Source: Eutreptiella sp. 'Long Island Sound 2002' (lineage: Eukaryota > Euglenozoa > Euglenophyceae > Eutreptiales > Eutreptiaceae). From it: a stretch of 64,000 nucleotides of DNA. The stretch spans positions 25,783,000 through 25,846,999 of the forward strand of contig OZ038384.1 in assembly GCA_964036045.1 (NCBI GenBank). Direction: 5' to 3'. The position numbers and the translations under genes are program-made. Every line of letters begins with the position of its first letter. The first letter of the stretch is position 1. The notes under the pieces were generated by a model. The model was given only the letters and a program-made list of their open reading frames with translations. It searched no databases and had not been told where the DNA came from. Shown in pieces: positions 22,714-34,500 of the stretch.

Positions 22714-23594
22714 ACACACTCTAAAGATATCGCGTCTCCCAAAGACAATTTTGAAGACTTTCAGGAATTTCTGGCTGTCATCAAGCAAGCTTTGGAAAAA
22801 AGCAATGTGAAACATCAACAAATCATCCTGTCCACTGCATGCATTGTCACGTTCCCGCATCTTGAGCCTCTGAATGACAACAAGGTCTCCAATGCCGTTG
22901 AAAAAGCCGCCTCACTTGCCACTTACTCCTCTCTAACTGGTGAAAAAATCCCGCCAAGAGCAATATACAAAACTGCCGCTCCTTCCAAAAACCCCCTACC
23001 CCAAGGCTAGGATTTGCAAAAACCCTTTACAGAAAGCGAGATTTCCGCTCTTCAAGAAAAAGCTTTACCCAAAACCGAAGCCCCGTGGACTGTCTGCTTT
23101 GCCTCACGCCTACCCAAGCACAAACTCCACCCCTACGTGCCCTCTTTGACGAAATCAAATCCAATAAGAAAACAAAAACCAAACACGAGTTCTTGTTCAG
23201 GATTACTTACGCCACCAACAAGTCAGCGATCCTTGCTCACGGCACGGAAATTGTGCACAACGGATCCATCATATCCTTTAAATCCTTGAACGAGGTCACC
23301 CAATCCCGAAAAATACAAATCACGTCTCTTCTTGAAGAAGTTGAAGTACCTATGACAGTACAAGACTCAGTCCTCTGGAAGAAACTCAAGGTGGGTGAAA
23401 CGTTTGGCTCGATGACTGAAAAAAACAAAACCCAAAGCCTGTATCTCACCAAAGAAGCTGTGGAAAAAGCCAAACCGTCGGCTCCTTCTGGATCGGGTGA
23501 AAAAAGTGAAAAAAAAGTGGACAGGAGTTGTGCATTCCAGTCCCTCAAACAACCAAGATCCCCGGTCATTCAATGTAGCCCTTGCCAATTCTAA
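22714..23594 (+). pseudogene. LINE ORF1-like region
   Basis: A frame from about 22714 reads KDNFEDFQEFLAVIKQALE..., is interrupted by one TAG at 23008-23010 (after NPLPQG) and continues in the same frame as DLQKPFTESEISALQEKAL to about 23140. A one-base shift then leads into ...KTKHEFLFRITYATNKSAIL... up to TAA at 23594. The composition is Lys/Glu/Ser-rich and helical. No RRM or zinc knuckle is visible. Its place upstream of the endonuclease suggests a nucleic-acid-binding ORF1 protein. Confidence 0.4.
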
Positions 23595-23599
23595 ATATC

Positions 23600-24844
23600 C
23601 TGTGGTCACGCCCAAGCTGCCGAGAACTCGTGTCACATTCCTACACTCTCACTCATGCCCTCTTATTTCGCATAATTTATGCCCACGAACTTCAAGAAAA
23701 AGCCAAGTCCCTTTCACAAGACTGAATTTTTGTTTCCATGTTCGCCATCAGGCATTCTCCTGGCCCACTACTTCAACTTCTGAACCCAAACTTCGCCCTT
23801 CACGTCCACATGCCCACCACATCATACACATTCACCGTCAATTCAAACACCCTGCCAAACACATTTCATTTGCATCAAAGCAAGTGGCGTCAAGTACTTC
23901 TTGACATCAAAAATAATTTCAAGTTCTCCGTCAAAACGGAAACCATGGATGCCAGGCATCTACCCCTCCACCCCTTCTCCCCTCTCACCAATTCCAGTGC
24001 AGTCACTACGGAGGAACACTCCCTTAACCCACGCTCTTCACATACAGAATTTGGAGACCTCTGATATGCTCCACTCATACACCAAGTCCCCCGTTCAGTG
24101 TATCAAAAACAATTCACGAGCACCCAACAAATCAGAGTTGCAGCAACTCAAATGGTCTTTTAACCATAGCCCCCATGCATGTTGTATCAACCTGTCGTTC
24201 CATGCAACCAATGCGCCATGGTCCTCGTCTAACAGGTCCTTGCTGGCATGCCCGCAACACAGACAATTACCAACGCTGCGCCAAACACTACTGATCACAC
24301 TCCTGACCTCCCTCCCAACGCCCAGCCCACAGAACCCACTCGTCCTACAACCTCTCCTCGCGCTCCAACCAGCACCGGCAAATGCCCACGCAATCTCGCA
24401 TCACCACGCAGCACGAAGCAGGACACCAACGCCGAAACAACCACCATCACCACCAACCAATGAACTTGCTGTGTCATCTGCAGGTGTGAGAAAACAATCA
24501 CATCTTCCATGCAGTACGAACTCATTTGGGAAGGACTCGTTCAATAACCCCTCGCCAAACTCAGGCATCCTCCCTGCTCGTGTACTATTTTTCCGCACCT
24601 TACCCACACCACTGGGAACACACTCACTAGCCCTGCTCTTATCAACGCCCTGTGTCCTGGTTATAACCTTCTTGAAAAGAATTGCTCCACCGAATTCCCC
24701 AGTGCCAAAACAAAACAGCACAGTGCCTGCATCCCTCTCCCTCCCATGCAAACCAGGAATCTCCGGTTTACTGCTCTCCCCGCTCAACGCAATCCAAAAG
24801 AAAATCGTCGCATTTCTGGCGAGAGAAAACAAGGAGCACTCCAG
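23600..24844 (+). pseudogene. LINE middle region with Cys-rich segment (decayed)
   Basis: Coding texture shifts between frames. One segment (about 23738-23950) reads FHLHQSKWRQVLLDIKNNFK. A second frame from 24248 is Thr/Pro-rich and, past a TGA and a TAA, contains TCCVICRCEKTITSSMQYEL. It then runs to RNLRFTALPAQRNPKENRR just before the TIR element. The CxxC pairs suggest a zinc-binding patch. Several frameshifts are needed to join the parts, so it is broken. Confidence 0.35.
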
Positions 24845-25220
24845 CTTAGGCGGCTCAAGTTGCATGGTCAAAATCACACCAAATGCACCCAATTTGGACC
24901 ATGCAAAAAAAGAGTTTTTCACAGGGTCAGCGTTTTGAAAACAGAATATTAGTCCAAAGAAAGTATCTTTCTTACCATTTGTGCCATTTTGTGCCTTTTC
25001 TCGGACAGCCGCAAACAAAAAAAAACTATAAAAGAATAAATAAATGCTATGATTTTAGTGGAAAATGATGTGCTTTTAGCGGAAATTGGCCAATAAATAC
25101 ATTTTGCGTTCCCCTTGTTTTTTGGATGAAAATGGTCTGCAGAAAAACTGATTGCAACATCATTTTCTGTTCCGCATGTTCATTGCATACATGGAAAAAT
25201 GATTCATTGATCGAATTCTA

Positions 25221-25238
25221 TGCGCGAGGCCTCGCGCA
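25221..25238. repeat. Palindrome TGCGCGAGGCCTCGCGCA, copy 1 of 4
   Basis: A perfect 18-base palindrome. Related copies lie at 25327-25344 (one mismatch), 25514-25531 (one mismatch) and 26327-26344 (perfect). Confidence 0.9.
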
Positions 25239-25344
25239 ATCAAGACCAAGGATCATGAAAACAGAAGCATGGCGGATTAAATATCAATGCAAAGCATATG
25301 CAACATATGGTTCAAGGGCTGCCCCATGCGCGAGGCCTCGCACA

Positions 25345-25513
25345 TAACTTACTAAACCAAAAAACTCACCCGATTCATCTTCCTTTAGAAAGACGGCTTC
25401 AGGGTCGAGTGGTCTTACTACCCACCGCACGGTTTGATTTTTGATTTGCACTGCCTGAAAAAAGAGGTATAGGTTGTGACGCTCAAGTTCTGGGACTGCA
25501 TTGCATTCCTCAT
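25345..25513 (-). pseudogene. Exon-like fragment between two palindromes in the TIR element
   Basis: On the minus strand the sequence reads ...AVPELERHNLYLFF...VRWVVRPLDPEAVFLKEDESG and then meets GGTGAGTTT, a good splice donor near 25370. It is bounded by palindrome copies at 25514-25531 and 25327-25344. No family is recognised. It may be an exon captured from a host gene. Confidence 0.3.
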
Positions 25514-25639
25514 TGCGCGAGGCCTTGCGCAAAAACAGGCCCAGAAAATACATTCTTTGTACCATTGTGAGGGGTTCTCATCTGATAGGGCTTGTGCACA
25601 ACGTTCACTGAAGCAACGAGTACCTAAATTGTCATTGAG

Positions 25640-25815
25640 TCATTGAAATTTACCAGAAGCTTGCCCCCCCCAGAGGCAGAAAAACTGTTTTCGGGCTTGG
25701 TCAGCCCCTGCGCTTGGCAGACTGCTTCCCCGAGGGCACCTTCTTTCTCCAGGTATCGAACATAATCTTGAGAATTGGTGTCGTTTGCACTACATTGCAT
25801 TTTACTCTCCAAAAA
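25640..25815 (-). pseudogene. Second exon-like fragment in the TIR element
   Basis: The minus strand reads ...NDTNSQDYVRYLEKEGALGEAV... and ...ENSFSASGGGKLLVNFND before a stop at 25624-25626. The texture is that of real coding sequence, but no family is recognised and the exon limits are not fixed. Confidence 0.25.
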
Positions 25816-25991
25816 TGAGTTTTTTTGGCCCGAACAAACGCTCAAAAAAGTGCCACGCATGGGAAATTCATATTTTCTTTGCACATTTTACTTGGATCTA
25901 TAGTCAACCACGGAAGGATCAATTTTTCTTCAGGCAAAGCTACAAGGGGGGTCCCTGTTCAGCTCAGCGTCATCTGTTGAGTGGACATGCT

Positions 25992-26310
25992 TCATGTCCT
26001 ACCAGTGATACTCTTTTGTTTGCTTGACACTCCCCGTAACTTGTGGCAGGTGTGCATCATGAGCAATGCTGAAGGAGGGACCCTGTGCAACACCTCCAAC
26101 GTATGTGCTCCTTTTGTTAGAAATGCAACAATATTAGAAATGATTTCCTGAGTCATCAATGAGATTTGCAAGGCTTGTTTAGAGTGCTGAATGTCCGCCC
26201 GCCTAAACATATTGTTCAATGTGATCAGGTCAAGGGTGCCTGTAATGTCACTCCAGTGTAGGCGCCTGCTTGATTCCTCCATTCTACCATCATTACCTGA
26301 CTTTGAAGGG
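25992..26310 (-). pseudogene. Third exon-like fragment in the TIR element
   Basis: The minus-strand frame includes DLITLNNMFRRADIQHSKQ and a helical stretch with SLMTQEIISNIVAFLTKG down to about 26040. Upstream, the same frame runs through the palindrome and the TIR and is not credible as coding. With the two other fragments it suggests capture of parts of one host gene on the minus strand. Confidence 0.3.
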
Positions 26311-26363
26311 GCAATGGACTGCGCCTTGCGCGAGGCCTCGCGCAAGGAACAGTCCATTGCCCC
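26309..26363. repeat. Long hairpin built around the fourth palindrome
   Basis: The arms ggggcaatggact at 26309-26321 and agtccattgcccc at 26351-26363 flank ccttgcgcgaggcctcgcgcaagg with three unpaired bases on each side. The whole 55 bases can fold into one stem. Confidence 0.85.
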
Positions 26364-26555
26364 AAAAAAAGCATTTTTGGACCCATCAGGACCAAGAAAA
26401 GGCGAAAATTCCTTACATAAGAGTTTTCTTGGTGTTTCAAAAACGGCTTGAATTTTTGCAAGCCAAAGAATGGTTCTTCTGATGTTTTTCGAGGCCCTGT
26501 ATTTCGGGCACTTTCTGTCGTTTGACACCATGCAACTTGAGCCGCCTAAGTCCAG

Positions 26556-27025
26556 CCCGCCAAGCAGCCACACCAAACCTAACCAACGTCATAAATCTCA
26601 TTTTCCTATCTTTCACAATACTCACTGGTGCCTCCTCACACCACTCCATGCTCAGCGAAAGACACGCCCATCCCATCAATGATGTTAAAGCTATGCGATG
26701 CAATAGATTTCCTCTGCTCATGTCAAAAACACATCCAAACTCAGTCTGCCTACCTCCCACAACACGCAACCCAGAGCCTTACTACCTCTTCTCTACCGCC
26801 AAGGGGGAAAGAAACGATCTGTACAACTCCTCCCTACCCAAGTCGGACTCCCGCAACACTAATCCCTCTCCATCACTCAATATCCTCCCACAAGTCCCTC
26901 TCCGTCCTCCCAGTGAGAAGTACCCTTCACCGCAGCAAGTCCGCCAATCTGTTAACCCCTCACTCGTTGACGGCGATATTCACCCCAATCCAGGACAGAA
27001 TGTCAGCAAACTAAAAACCAAATAG
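26556..27025 (+). pseudogene. LINE segment with G-D-x3-NPG motif
   Basis: After the TIR element the LINE frame continues (RQAATPNLTNVIN...) through a Pro/Ser-rich stretch to SLVDGDIHPNPGQN near 26960-27000, ending at TAG 27023-27025. The motif resembles the GDxExNPGP sequence found near the start of ORF2 in many LINEs. A C-run (27035-27041) lies where the frame must change to enter the endonuclease. Confidence 0.55.
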
Positions 27026-27029
27026 GCTA

Positions 27030-28043
27030 CGCCCCCCCACTTCCCCAGCTCCTGAAATTCCAATCACACAAATTTCAAAAGAAACCCCCAGCCCCATTTA
27101 TTTCTCAGAAGATTGTACAACAATACAATATCATCGCTGGGCAAGAGATCAACGAAGAGCAAGAAGACATCAGGTCGCAGCTCTCGTCTCTCCCGTCTCC
27201 ATCTTTAGTGCTAACTGCGACAGCCAAAGACTCGTCTTCCGGTTTGTCAGCCTCTCACTACAAACATGGTGCTCTGCTGGCATTCTCAGCAGTTATCGCC
27301 CCCTTTGTGTCTGCTGTGAAATTGAAAGAACTCAAAGGCCTGATTGCAGCAGCGACAGTGAGCCTTCCAAATTTCCCGAAAGTTCTGATCGCCTCCATTT
27401 ATGTGCCCAAAGACTCTTTTCTCAAGAACGAGCTGCAAAAAACCATTTCTGACCTGATGGATGCGCACGCACTCAGCATCTTTCTGGGACACGTTAACTA
27501 TACCTTCCAGCACCTAGATGGTGAAAATGTACTGCACTCACCCAAGTAGCCCTGGCTCTCCTCTGCTGCATATTCATCTAAACCCAAGCTCTATGATGTC
27601 TTTCGCACACTGCATCTGTTCACACGGCAATACAGAGGCCACAAATACACAGAAACAAGCACACTCAACCCACTGTACAGAAAAAGCAGCCAAACGCGAA
27701 TAGACCACATCCTGGTCTCGCCGTCACTCTACAAACAACATCCCCCCTCAGACTGTCACAGTTGGCACAGAAACACACAAACAGACCACCATCCAACCGC
27801 CATGTTCATCCCCAAGATCCCAATCCCGGTGTCCAAACAGCCCACCCCAATTTACATCTACGACTACACACACTCACCAAAGAAAAAGAAGAACAAATCT
27901 ACCTGTCACTGGACTCACTGTCTGCAGAATATCGTTCACTCAACGATCACATTCCCAGCCTATCCAAGGAGCAACTCATTGACAAAGCAAACACCCTTTT
28001 CCAAACACTCACATCACTCTACGAATCCCGCGGAAACAAGTAA
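27030..28043 (+). pseudogene. APE-type endonuclease of the decayed LINE
   Basis: The frame from about 27030 reads YNIIAGQEINEEQEDI (the QE motif) and LIASIYVPKDSFL, then FLGHVNYTFQHLDG, the region normally carrying GDFN, here changed to GHVN. It passes one TAG at 27547-27549 (HSPK then PWLSSAAY) in the same frame and continues to SSQTRIDHILVSPSL and TQTDHHPTA, the RIDxIL and SDHxP-like motifs. A one-base shift near 27885 in an A-rich run leads into the helical linker LSKEQLIDKANTLFQTL, which ends at the GTAA repeat at 28041. The Asp of GDFN is lost, so the enzyme would be inactive. Confidence 0.65.
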
Positions 28044-28848
28044 GTAAGTAACTAAGTAAGTAAGTAAGGGCGGCCACGTCCGCAGCCTCATCTGACATCT
28101 CCCTGCTTGTTTTACATGGTGGCCGCCTCTGGCGGGAAGGAGAGCTCTCCACCATCAGTTCCCTTGGCGACCCCTCTCTCACCTCACGGCCGAGAACTTC
28201 AACCAGGTTCCCTTGGGGCATGACTGGCGGTAGGTGTGCTTCAGCCGCTGCCCTTACGGTCTCAGCTCCTTCCGGTCACCCATCGAAGGACCCTCCGGCC
28301 TTCCCCCCCGAGCACAGCCTTTCGGGCGCCTGCAGGAGGGTTTCCTGTGGATAGCCCTAGCCGACAGCGGAGCATTTCTCTCTGTCAACCGCATTCAAAC
28401 CACTCCCCATACCTCACGGGTTAGAGTACCCACTCAGCTCCCGGATGCACTTGGGTGTCGTCCATCCGCAGCTGGAGGCCAGGGGGGGACCCTTTCCACG
28501 TTCCCCCAGGTCCCGCTCACGCGTGAACCTACGTGTACTTAGGCCATTGAGCCGGGGACCTCAGGGTCAACGCTCACCCCTGCGGACACCTCACTGCCGT
28601 CCCAGAGTTCAGGGCATTTTCCCGACTTCTCGTGGCCAGGCTCCCCATGGTTGGCCCATGGCTTACCACTCCATGGCGATTGGTTTCCCAATCCCACGGG
28701 GCTGTTGCTTGGCGCTTTCGGCCTCCCTTCCCATCCCATGTCCCGTTCCCCTTCGCCACATACCGTCACCGGCCCAATGCCCGCTTCCCATGGTTTTCCG
28801 ATGCCTTGGGGCCGTTGTGTGGCCCGTGCCACAGCCCTGTCCTAGCCC
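27995..28848 (+). repeat. Dispersed ~855-base repeat, copy 1
   Basis: Matches 44718-45574 in the same orientation. It starts with 40-odd bases of LINE linker coding sequence (ccttttccaaacac...cggaaac), passes through a GTAA microsatellite, and continues about 780 bases of GC-rich sequence to cctagccc. No coding motif is seen in the unit. Confidence 0.85.
28040..28067 (+). repeat. GTAA microsatellite
   Basis: Six to seven tandem gtaa units with one interruption (actaa). The homologous run in copy 2 of the dispersed repeat, at 44763-44794, is eight clean units. Confidence 0.9.
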
Positions 28849-28854
28849 GGTGCG

Positions 28855-31800
28855 CGCGGTGCGGGGTTGATGACGGGTCCCCACGCCAGCAGCCCCCCGC
28901 ACCCAGAGCCAGTGGGTAGTGGTCCCCGGCAGCCCGCCCAGAGGGCGGGCAGTCGGGGGTGGGAGAGCGCCCGACCCCGGACGCCCCACACCCAGGAAAG
29001 AGGCGCCCCCCCAGGCGCCCTCTTGCCGCCCCTACAGCGCGCAAAGCCAGCTCGCAAGAGCGCGTGCAGTGGGGTTGGTGACGGGTCCCCACGCCCGCAC
29101 CCCCCCGCACCCACAGCCAGTGGGTAGTGGGCCCCGGCAGCCCGCCCAGTGGGCGGGCAGTCGGGAATGGGAGAGCGCCCGACCCCGGACGCCCCAAACC
29201 CAGGCAAGAGGCGCCCCCCTTCGGCACCCTCATGCCGCCCCCACAGCAAGCAAGAGCGCGCGCTGTGGGGTTGGTGATGGGTCCCCACGCCCGCACCCCC
29301 CCGCACCCACAGCCAGTGGGTAGTGGGCCCCGGGAGCCCGCCCAGAGGGCGGGCAGTCGGGGGTGGGGGAGCGCCCGACCCCGGACGCCCCACACCCAGG
29401 CAGGAGGCGCCCTCCCCGGGCGCCCTCGTGCCGCCCCTACAGCGCGCAAAGCCAGCTCGCAAGAGCGCACGCTGTGGGGTTGGTGACAGGTTCCCACGCC
29501 AGCACCCCCCCGCACCCAAAGCCAGGGGGTAGTGGGCCCCGGTAGCCGGCCCAGAGTGCGGGCAGTCGGGGGTTGGAGAGCGCCCGACCCCGGACGCCCC
29601 ACACCCAGGCAGGAGGTGCCCTCCCCGGGCGCCCTCGTGCCGCCCCTACAGCGCGCAAAGCCAGCTCGCAAGAGCGCACGCTGTGGGGTTGGTGACAGGT
29701 TCCCACGCCAGCACCCCCCCGCACCCAAAGCCAGGGGGTAGTGGGCCCCGGCAGCCGGCCCAGAGTGCGGGCAGTCGGGGGTTGGAGAGCGCCCGACCCC
29801 GGACGCCCCACACCCAGGCAAGAGGGCCCCCCCTTGGGCACCCTCATGCCGCCCCCACAGCACGCAAAAGCGCGCGCTGTGGGGTTGGTGACGGGTCCCC
29901 ACGCCCGCACCCCCCCCGCACCCACAGCGAGTGGGTAGTGGGCCCCGGCAGCCCGCCCAGAGGGCGGGCAGTCCGGGGTGGGAGAGCGCCCGACCCTGGA
30001 CGCCCCACGGCCAGTCAAGAGGCGACCCCCCCGGGCACCCTCACGCCGCCCCCACGGCACGCAGGAGCGCGCGCTGTGGGGTTGGTGACGGGTCCCCACG
30101 CCCGCACCCCCCTGCCCCCACAGCCAGTGGGTAGTGGGCCCCGGCAGCCCGCCCAGAGGGCGGGCAGTCGGGGGTGGGAGAGCGCCCGACCCCGGATGGC
30201 CCACACCCAGGCAGGAGGCGCCCCCCCCGGGCACCCTCATGCCGCCCCCAAAGCACGCAAGAGCGCGCGCTGTGGGGTTGGTGACGGGTCCCCACGCCCG
30301 CACCCCCCGGCACCCACAGCCAGTGGGTAGTGGGGCCCGGCAGCCCGCTCAGAGGGCGCGCAGTCGGGGATGGGAGAGCGCCCTACCCCGGACGCCCCAC
30401 ACCCAGGCAGGAGACCCCCTCCCCCGGGCGCCCTCATGCCGCCCCTACAGCGCGCAAAGCCAGCTTGCAAGAGCGCACGCTGTGGGGTTGGTGACAGGTT
30501 CCCACGCCCGCACCCCCCCGCACCCAAAGCCAGGGGGTAGTGGGCCCCGGCAGCCCGCCAAGAGTGCGGGCAGTCGGGGGTTGGAGAGCGCCCGACCCCG
30601 GACGCCCCACACCCAGGCAAGGAGGGCCCCCCCCGGGCACCCTCATGCCGCCCCCACAGCACGCAAGAGCGCGCGCTGTGGGGTTAGTGACGGGTCCCCA
30701 CGCCTGCACCCCCCCGCACCCACAGCCAGTGGGTGGTGGGCCCCGGCAGCCTGCCCAGAGGGCGGGCAGTCGGGGGTGGGAGAGCGCCCGACCCCGGACG
30801 GCCCACACCCAGGCAGGAGGCGCCCCCCCCGGGCACCCTCATGCCGCCCCCAAAGCACGCAAGAGCGCGCGCTGTGGGGTTGGTGACGGGTCCCCACGCC
30901 CGTACCCCCCCGCACCCACAGCCAGTGGGTAGTGGGGCCCGGCAGCCCGCCCAGAGGGCGGGCAGTCGGGGGTGGGAGAGCGCCCGACCCCGGACGCCCC
31001 ACACCCAGGCAGGAGGCGCCCCCCCCCGACATCCTCGTGCCGCCCCCACAGCGTGCAAAGCCAGCTCGCAAGAGCGCGTGCAGTGGGCTTGGTGACGGGT
31101 CCCCACGCCCGCACCCCCCCGCACCCACAGCCAGTGGGTAGTGGGCCCCGGCAGCCCGCCCAGAGGGCGGGCAGTCGGGGCCCGGGAGGGCGCCCGACCC
31201 CGGACGCCCCACACCCAGGCAAGAGGCGCCCCTCCCGGGCACCCTCATGCCGCCCCCACAGCGCGCAAAGCCAGCTCGCAAGAGCGCGTGTAGTGGGGTT
31301 GGTGACGGGTCCCCACGCCCGCACCCCCCCGCACCCACAGCCAGTGGGTAGTGGGCCCCGGCAGCCCGCCCAGAGGGCGGGCAGTCGGGGGTGGGAGGGC
31401 GCCCGACCCCGGACGCCCCACACCCAGGCAAGAGGCGCCCCCCCCGGGCACCCTCATGCCGCCCCCACAGCGCGCAAAGCCAGCTCGCAAGAGCGCGCGC
31501 TGTGGGGTTGGTGACGGGTCCCCACGCCCGCACCCCCACGCACCCACAGCCAGTGGGTAGTGGGGCCCGGCAGCCCGCCCAGAGGGCGGGCATTAGGGGG
31601 TGGGAGAGCGCCCAGCCCCGGACGCCCCACACCCAGGCAAGAGGCGCCCCCACCGGGCACCCTCATGCCGCCCCAACAGCACGCACGAGCGCGCGCTGTG
31701 GGGTTGGTGACGGGTCCCCACGCCCGCATCCCCCCCGCACCGACAGCCAGTGGGTAGTGGGCCCCGGCAGCCCGCCCAGAGGGCGGGCAGTCGGGGGTGG

Positions 31801-34500
31801 GAGGGCGCCCGACCCCGGACGCCCAACACCCAGGCAAGGGGCGCCCCCCTTCGGCACCCTCATGCCGCCCCCACAGCGCGCAAAGCCAGCTCGCAAGAGC
31901 GCGTGCAGTGGGGTTGGTGACGGGTCCCCACGCCCGCACCCCCCCGCACCCACAGCCAGTGGGTAGTGGGCCCCGGCAGCCCGCCCAGAGGGCGGGCAGT
32001 CGGGGCTGGGAGGGCGCCCGACCCCGGACGCCCCACACCCAGGCAAGAGGCGCCCCCCCCGGGCACCCTCATGCCGCCCCCACAGCGCGCAAAGCCAGCT
32101 CGCAAGAGCGCGCGCTGTGGTGTTGGTGACGGGTCCCCACGCCCGCACCCCCACGCACCCACAGCCAGTGGGTAGTGGGGCCCGGCAGCCCGCCCAGAGG
32201 GCGGGCAGTAGGGGGTGGGAGAGCGCCCAGCCCCGGACGCCCCACACCCAGGCAAGAGGCGCCCCCACCGGGCACCCTCATGCCGCCCCAACAGCACGCA
32301 CGAGCGCGCGCTGTGGGGTTGGTGACGGGTCCCCACGCCCGCACCCCCCCCGCACCCACAGCCAGTGGGTAGTGGGCCCCGGCACCCCGTCCAGAGGGCG
32401 GGCAGTCGGGGGTGGGAGGGCGCCCGACCCCGGACGCCCCACACACAGGCAAGAGGCGCCCCCCCGGGCACCCTCATGCCGCCCCCACAGCGCGCAAAGC
32501 CAGCTCGCAAGAGCGCGCGCTGTGGGGTTGGTGACGGGTCCCCACGCCCGCACCCCCACGCACCCACAGCCGATGGGTAGTCGGGCCCGGCAGCCCGCCC
32601 AGAGGGCGGGCAGTAGGGGGTGGGAGAGCGCCCAGCCCCGGACGCCCCACACCCAGGCAAGAGGCGCCCCCACCGGGCACCCTCATGCCGCCCCAACAGC
32701 ACGCACGAGCGCGCGCTGTGGGGTTGGTGACGGGTCCCTACGCCCGCACCCCCCCCGCACCCACAGCCAGTGGGTAGTGGGCCCCGGCAGCCCGCCCAGA
32801 GGGCGGGCAGTCGGGGGTGGGAGGGCGCCGGACCCCGGACGCCCAACACCCAGGCAAGAGGCGCCCCCCCGGGCACCCTCATGCCGCCCCCACAGCAGGC
32901 AAGAGTGCGCGCTGTGGCGTTGGTGACAGGTCCCCACGCCCGCACCCCCCTGCAACCGAAGCCAGTGGGTAGTGGGCCCCGGCAGCCCGCCCAGAGGGCG
33001 GGCAGTCGGGGTTGGGAGAGCGCCCGACCCCGGACGCCCCACACACAGGCAAGAGGCACCCCCCCCCCCCGGGCACCCTCATGCCGCCCCCACAGCAGGC
33101 AAGAGCGCGCGCTGTGGGGTTGGTGACAGGTTCCCACGCCCGCACACCCCGCACACACAGCCAGTGGGTAGATGGCCCCGGCAGCCCGCCCAGAGGGCGG
33201 GCAGTCAGGGGTGGGAGAGCGCCCGACCCCGGACGGCCAACACCCAGGCAGGAGGTGCCCCCCCCGGGCGCCCTTGTGCCGCCCCCACAGCGCGCAAAGC
33301 CAGCTCGCAAGAGCGCGCGCTGTGGGGTTGGTGATGGGTCCTCAAGCCCGCAGCCACCCGCACCCAAAGCCAGGGGGTAGTGGGCCCCGGCAGCCCGCCC
33401 AGAGTGCGGGCAGTCGGGGGTTGGAGAGCGCCCGACCCAGGACGCCCCACACCCAGGCAAGTGGGCCCCCCCCCGGGCACCCTCATGCTGCCCCCACAGC
33501 ACGCAAGAGCGCGCGCTGTGGGGTCGGTGACGGGTCCCCACGCCCGCACCCCCCCGCACCCACAGCCAGTGGGTAGTGGGCCCCGGCAGCCCGCCCAGAG
33601 GGCGGGCAGCCGGGGGAGGGGGAGCGCCTGACACCAGACGCCCCTCTCAATGGCAGATGAAAACCCCCCCGGGGACGCCCTTCCGCCAACCCCGCGGCGC
33701 GCAACGCTGTCCCGCAAGGGCACGCGCTGTGGGGCCGGTGCTTGGTCCCCACACCCGCACCGACCGCACCCGGGACACACGGGTCGCGGAACCCCGGCCG
33801 CCCGCCCCAGAGGACGGGCGGCCGGGCGAGGGACAGCGCCTGACACCAGACGCCCCTCACAACGGTGGCAGGCCACCCCCCCCGGGGACGGCCACCCATC
33901 ACCCCCACGGCACCCAGCCCCCACAAGGCATGCAGGCCAGGGGGATAGTGTTGGGCCCCCACACCCACACACCCGCGCCCAAGGCATGTTGGTGGCGGAC
34001 CCCAACGGCCCGCCCAGTGGGCGGGCAGTCGGGGGAGGGGGAGCGCCTGACCTCAGACGCCCCTCACAACGGTGGAAGGCACCCCCCCCGGGGACGCCCT
34101 TCCGCCAAGCCCCACAGCGAGCAATGCCGGCCCGCAAGGGCGCACAAAATGGGGCCGGTGCTGGGTCCCCACGCCCGCACCGACCGCACCCGGGACACAC
34201 GGGTCACGGAACCCCGGCTGCCCACCCCAGAGGACGTGCGGCCGGGCGAGGGACAGCGCCTGACACCAGACGCCCCTCACAACGGTGGCAGGCCACCCCC
34301 CCCGGGGACGGCCACTCACCATTACCGCGGCACGCAGCCTCCACAGGGCATGCAGGCCGAGGGGACAGTGTAGGGCCCCCACACCCAGACACGCGCGCCC
34401 AAGGCACGTGGATGGCGGACCCCAACAGCCCGCCCAGTGGGCGGGCAGTCGGCGGAGGGGGAGCGCCTGACCTCAGATGCCCCTCGCAACAACAGCCCCA
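28855..34500 (+). repeat. GC-rich minisatellite array, ~197- and ~209-base units
   Basis: The landmark ggtccccacgcccgcaccc recurs at about 28875, 29085, 29278, 29488, 29697, 29893, 30091, 30288, 30496 and on to 33537. The spacing alternates between about 209-210 and 192-198 bases. The size classes differ mainly by about 12 bases around gcgcgcaaagccagctcgcaagag versus gcacgcaagag. Each unit has gggcgggcagtcggggg, cgcccgaccccggacgcccc and a C-run. From about 33626 to 34480 four more diverged units (cgcctgacaccagacgcccctc at 33626, 33836, 34044 and 34255) keep the 209-base period. In all there are roughly 27 units. Long open frames on both strands are a by-product of GC-rich composition and near-multiple-of-three unit lengths. 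Confidence 0.9.

Larger units (their letters stand above)
24845..26550. mobile_element. TIR DNA transposon (non-autonomous) inserted in the LINE
   Basis: The left end begins cttaggcggctc at 24845 and the right end is its exact reverse complement, ending gagccgcctaag at 26550. The terminal inverted repeat is perfect for 24 bases. The five bases tccag flank both sides (24840-24844 and 26551-26555). Removing the element and one tccag rejoins the surrounding LINE sequence. Inside there is no recognisable transposase, but there are four copies of a near-perfect palindrome (core gcgaggcctcgc) and minus-strand exon-like pieces. It is probably a non-autonomous element moved in trans. Confidence 0.85.
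22540..28043 (+). mobile_element. Decayed LINE retrotransposon, interrupted by a TIR element
   Basis: Plus-strand coding fragments run in LINE order. First comes an ORF1-like part (22.7-23.6 kb), then a Cys-rich part (24.2-24.8 kb) and the VDGDIHPNPG motif near 26970. An APE-type endonuclease (27.05-27.8 kb) and the start of the linker before RT (to 28043) follow. The reverse transcriptase is missing: the copy stops at a GTAA microsatellite. A 1706-base element (24845-26550) is inserted between tccag target duplications. Several frameshifts and in-frame TAG/TAA codons show that it is not currently active, unless UAR is sense. Confidence 0.7.
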
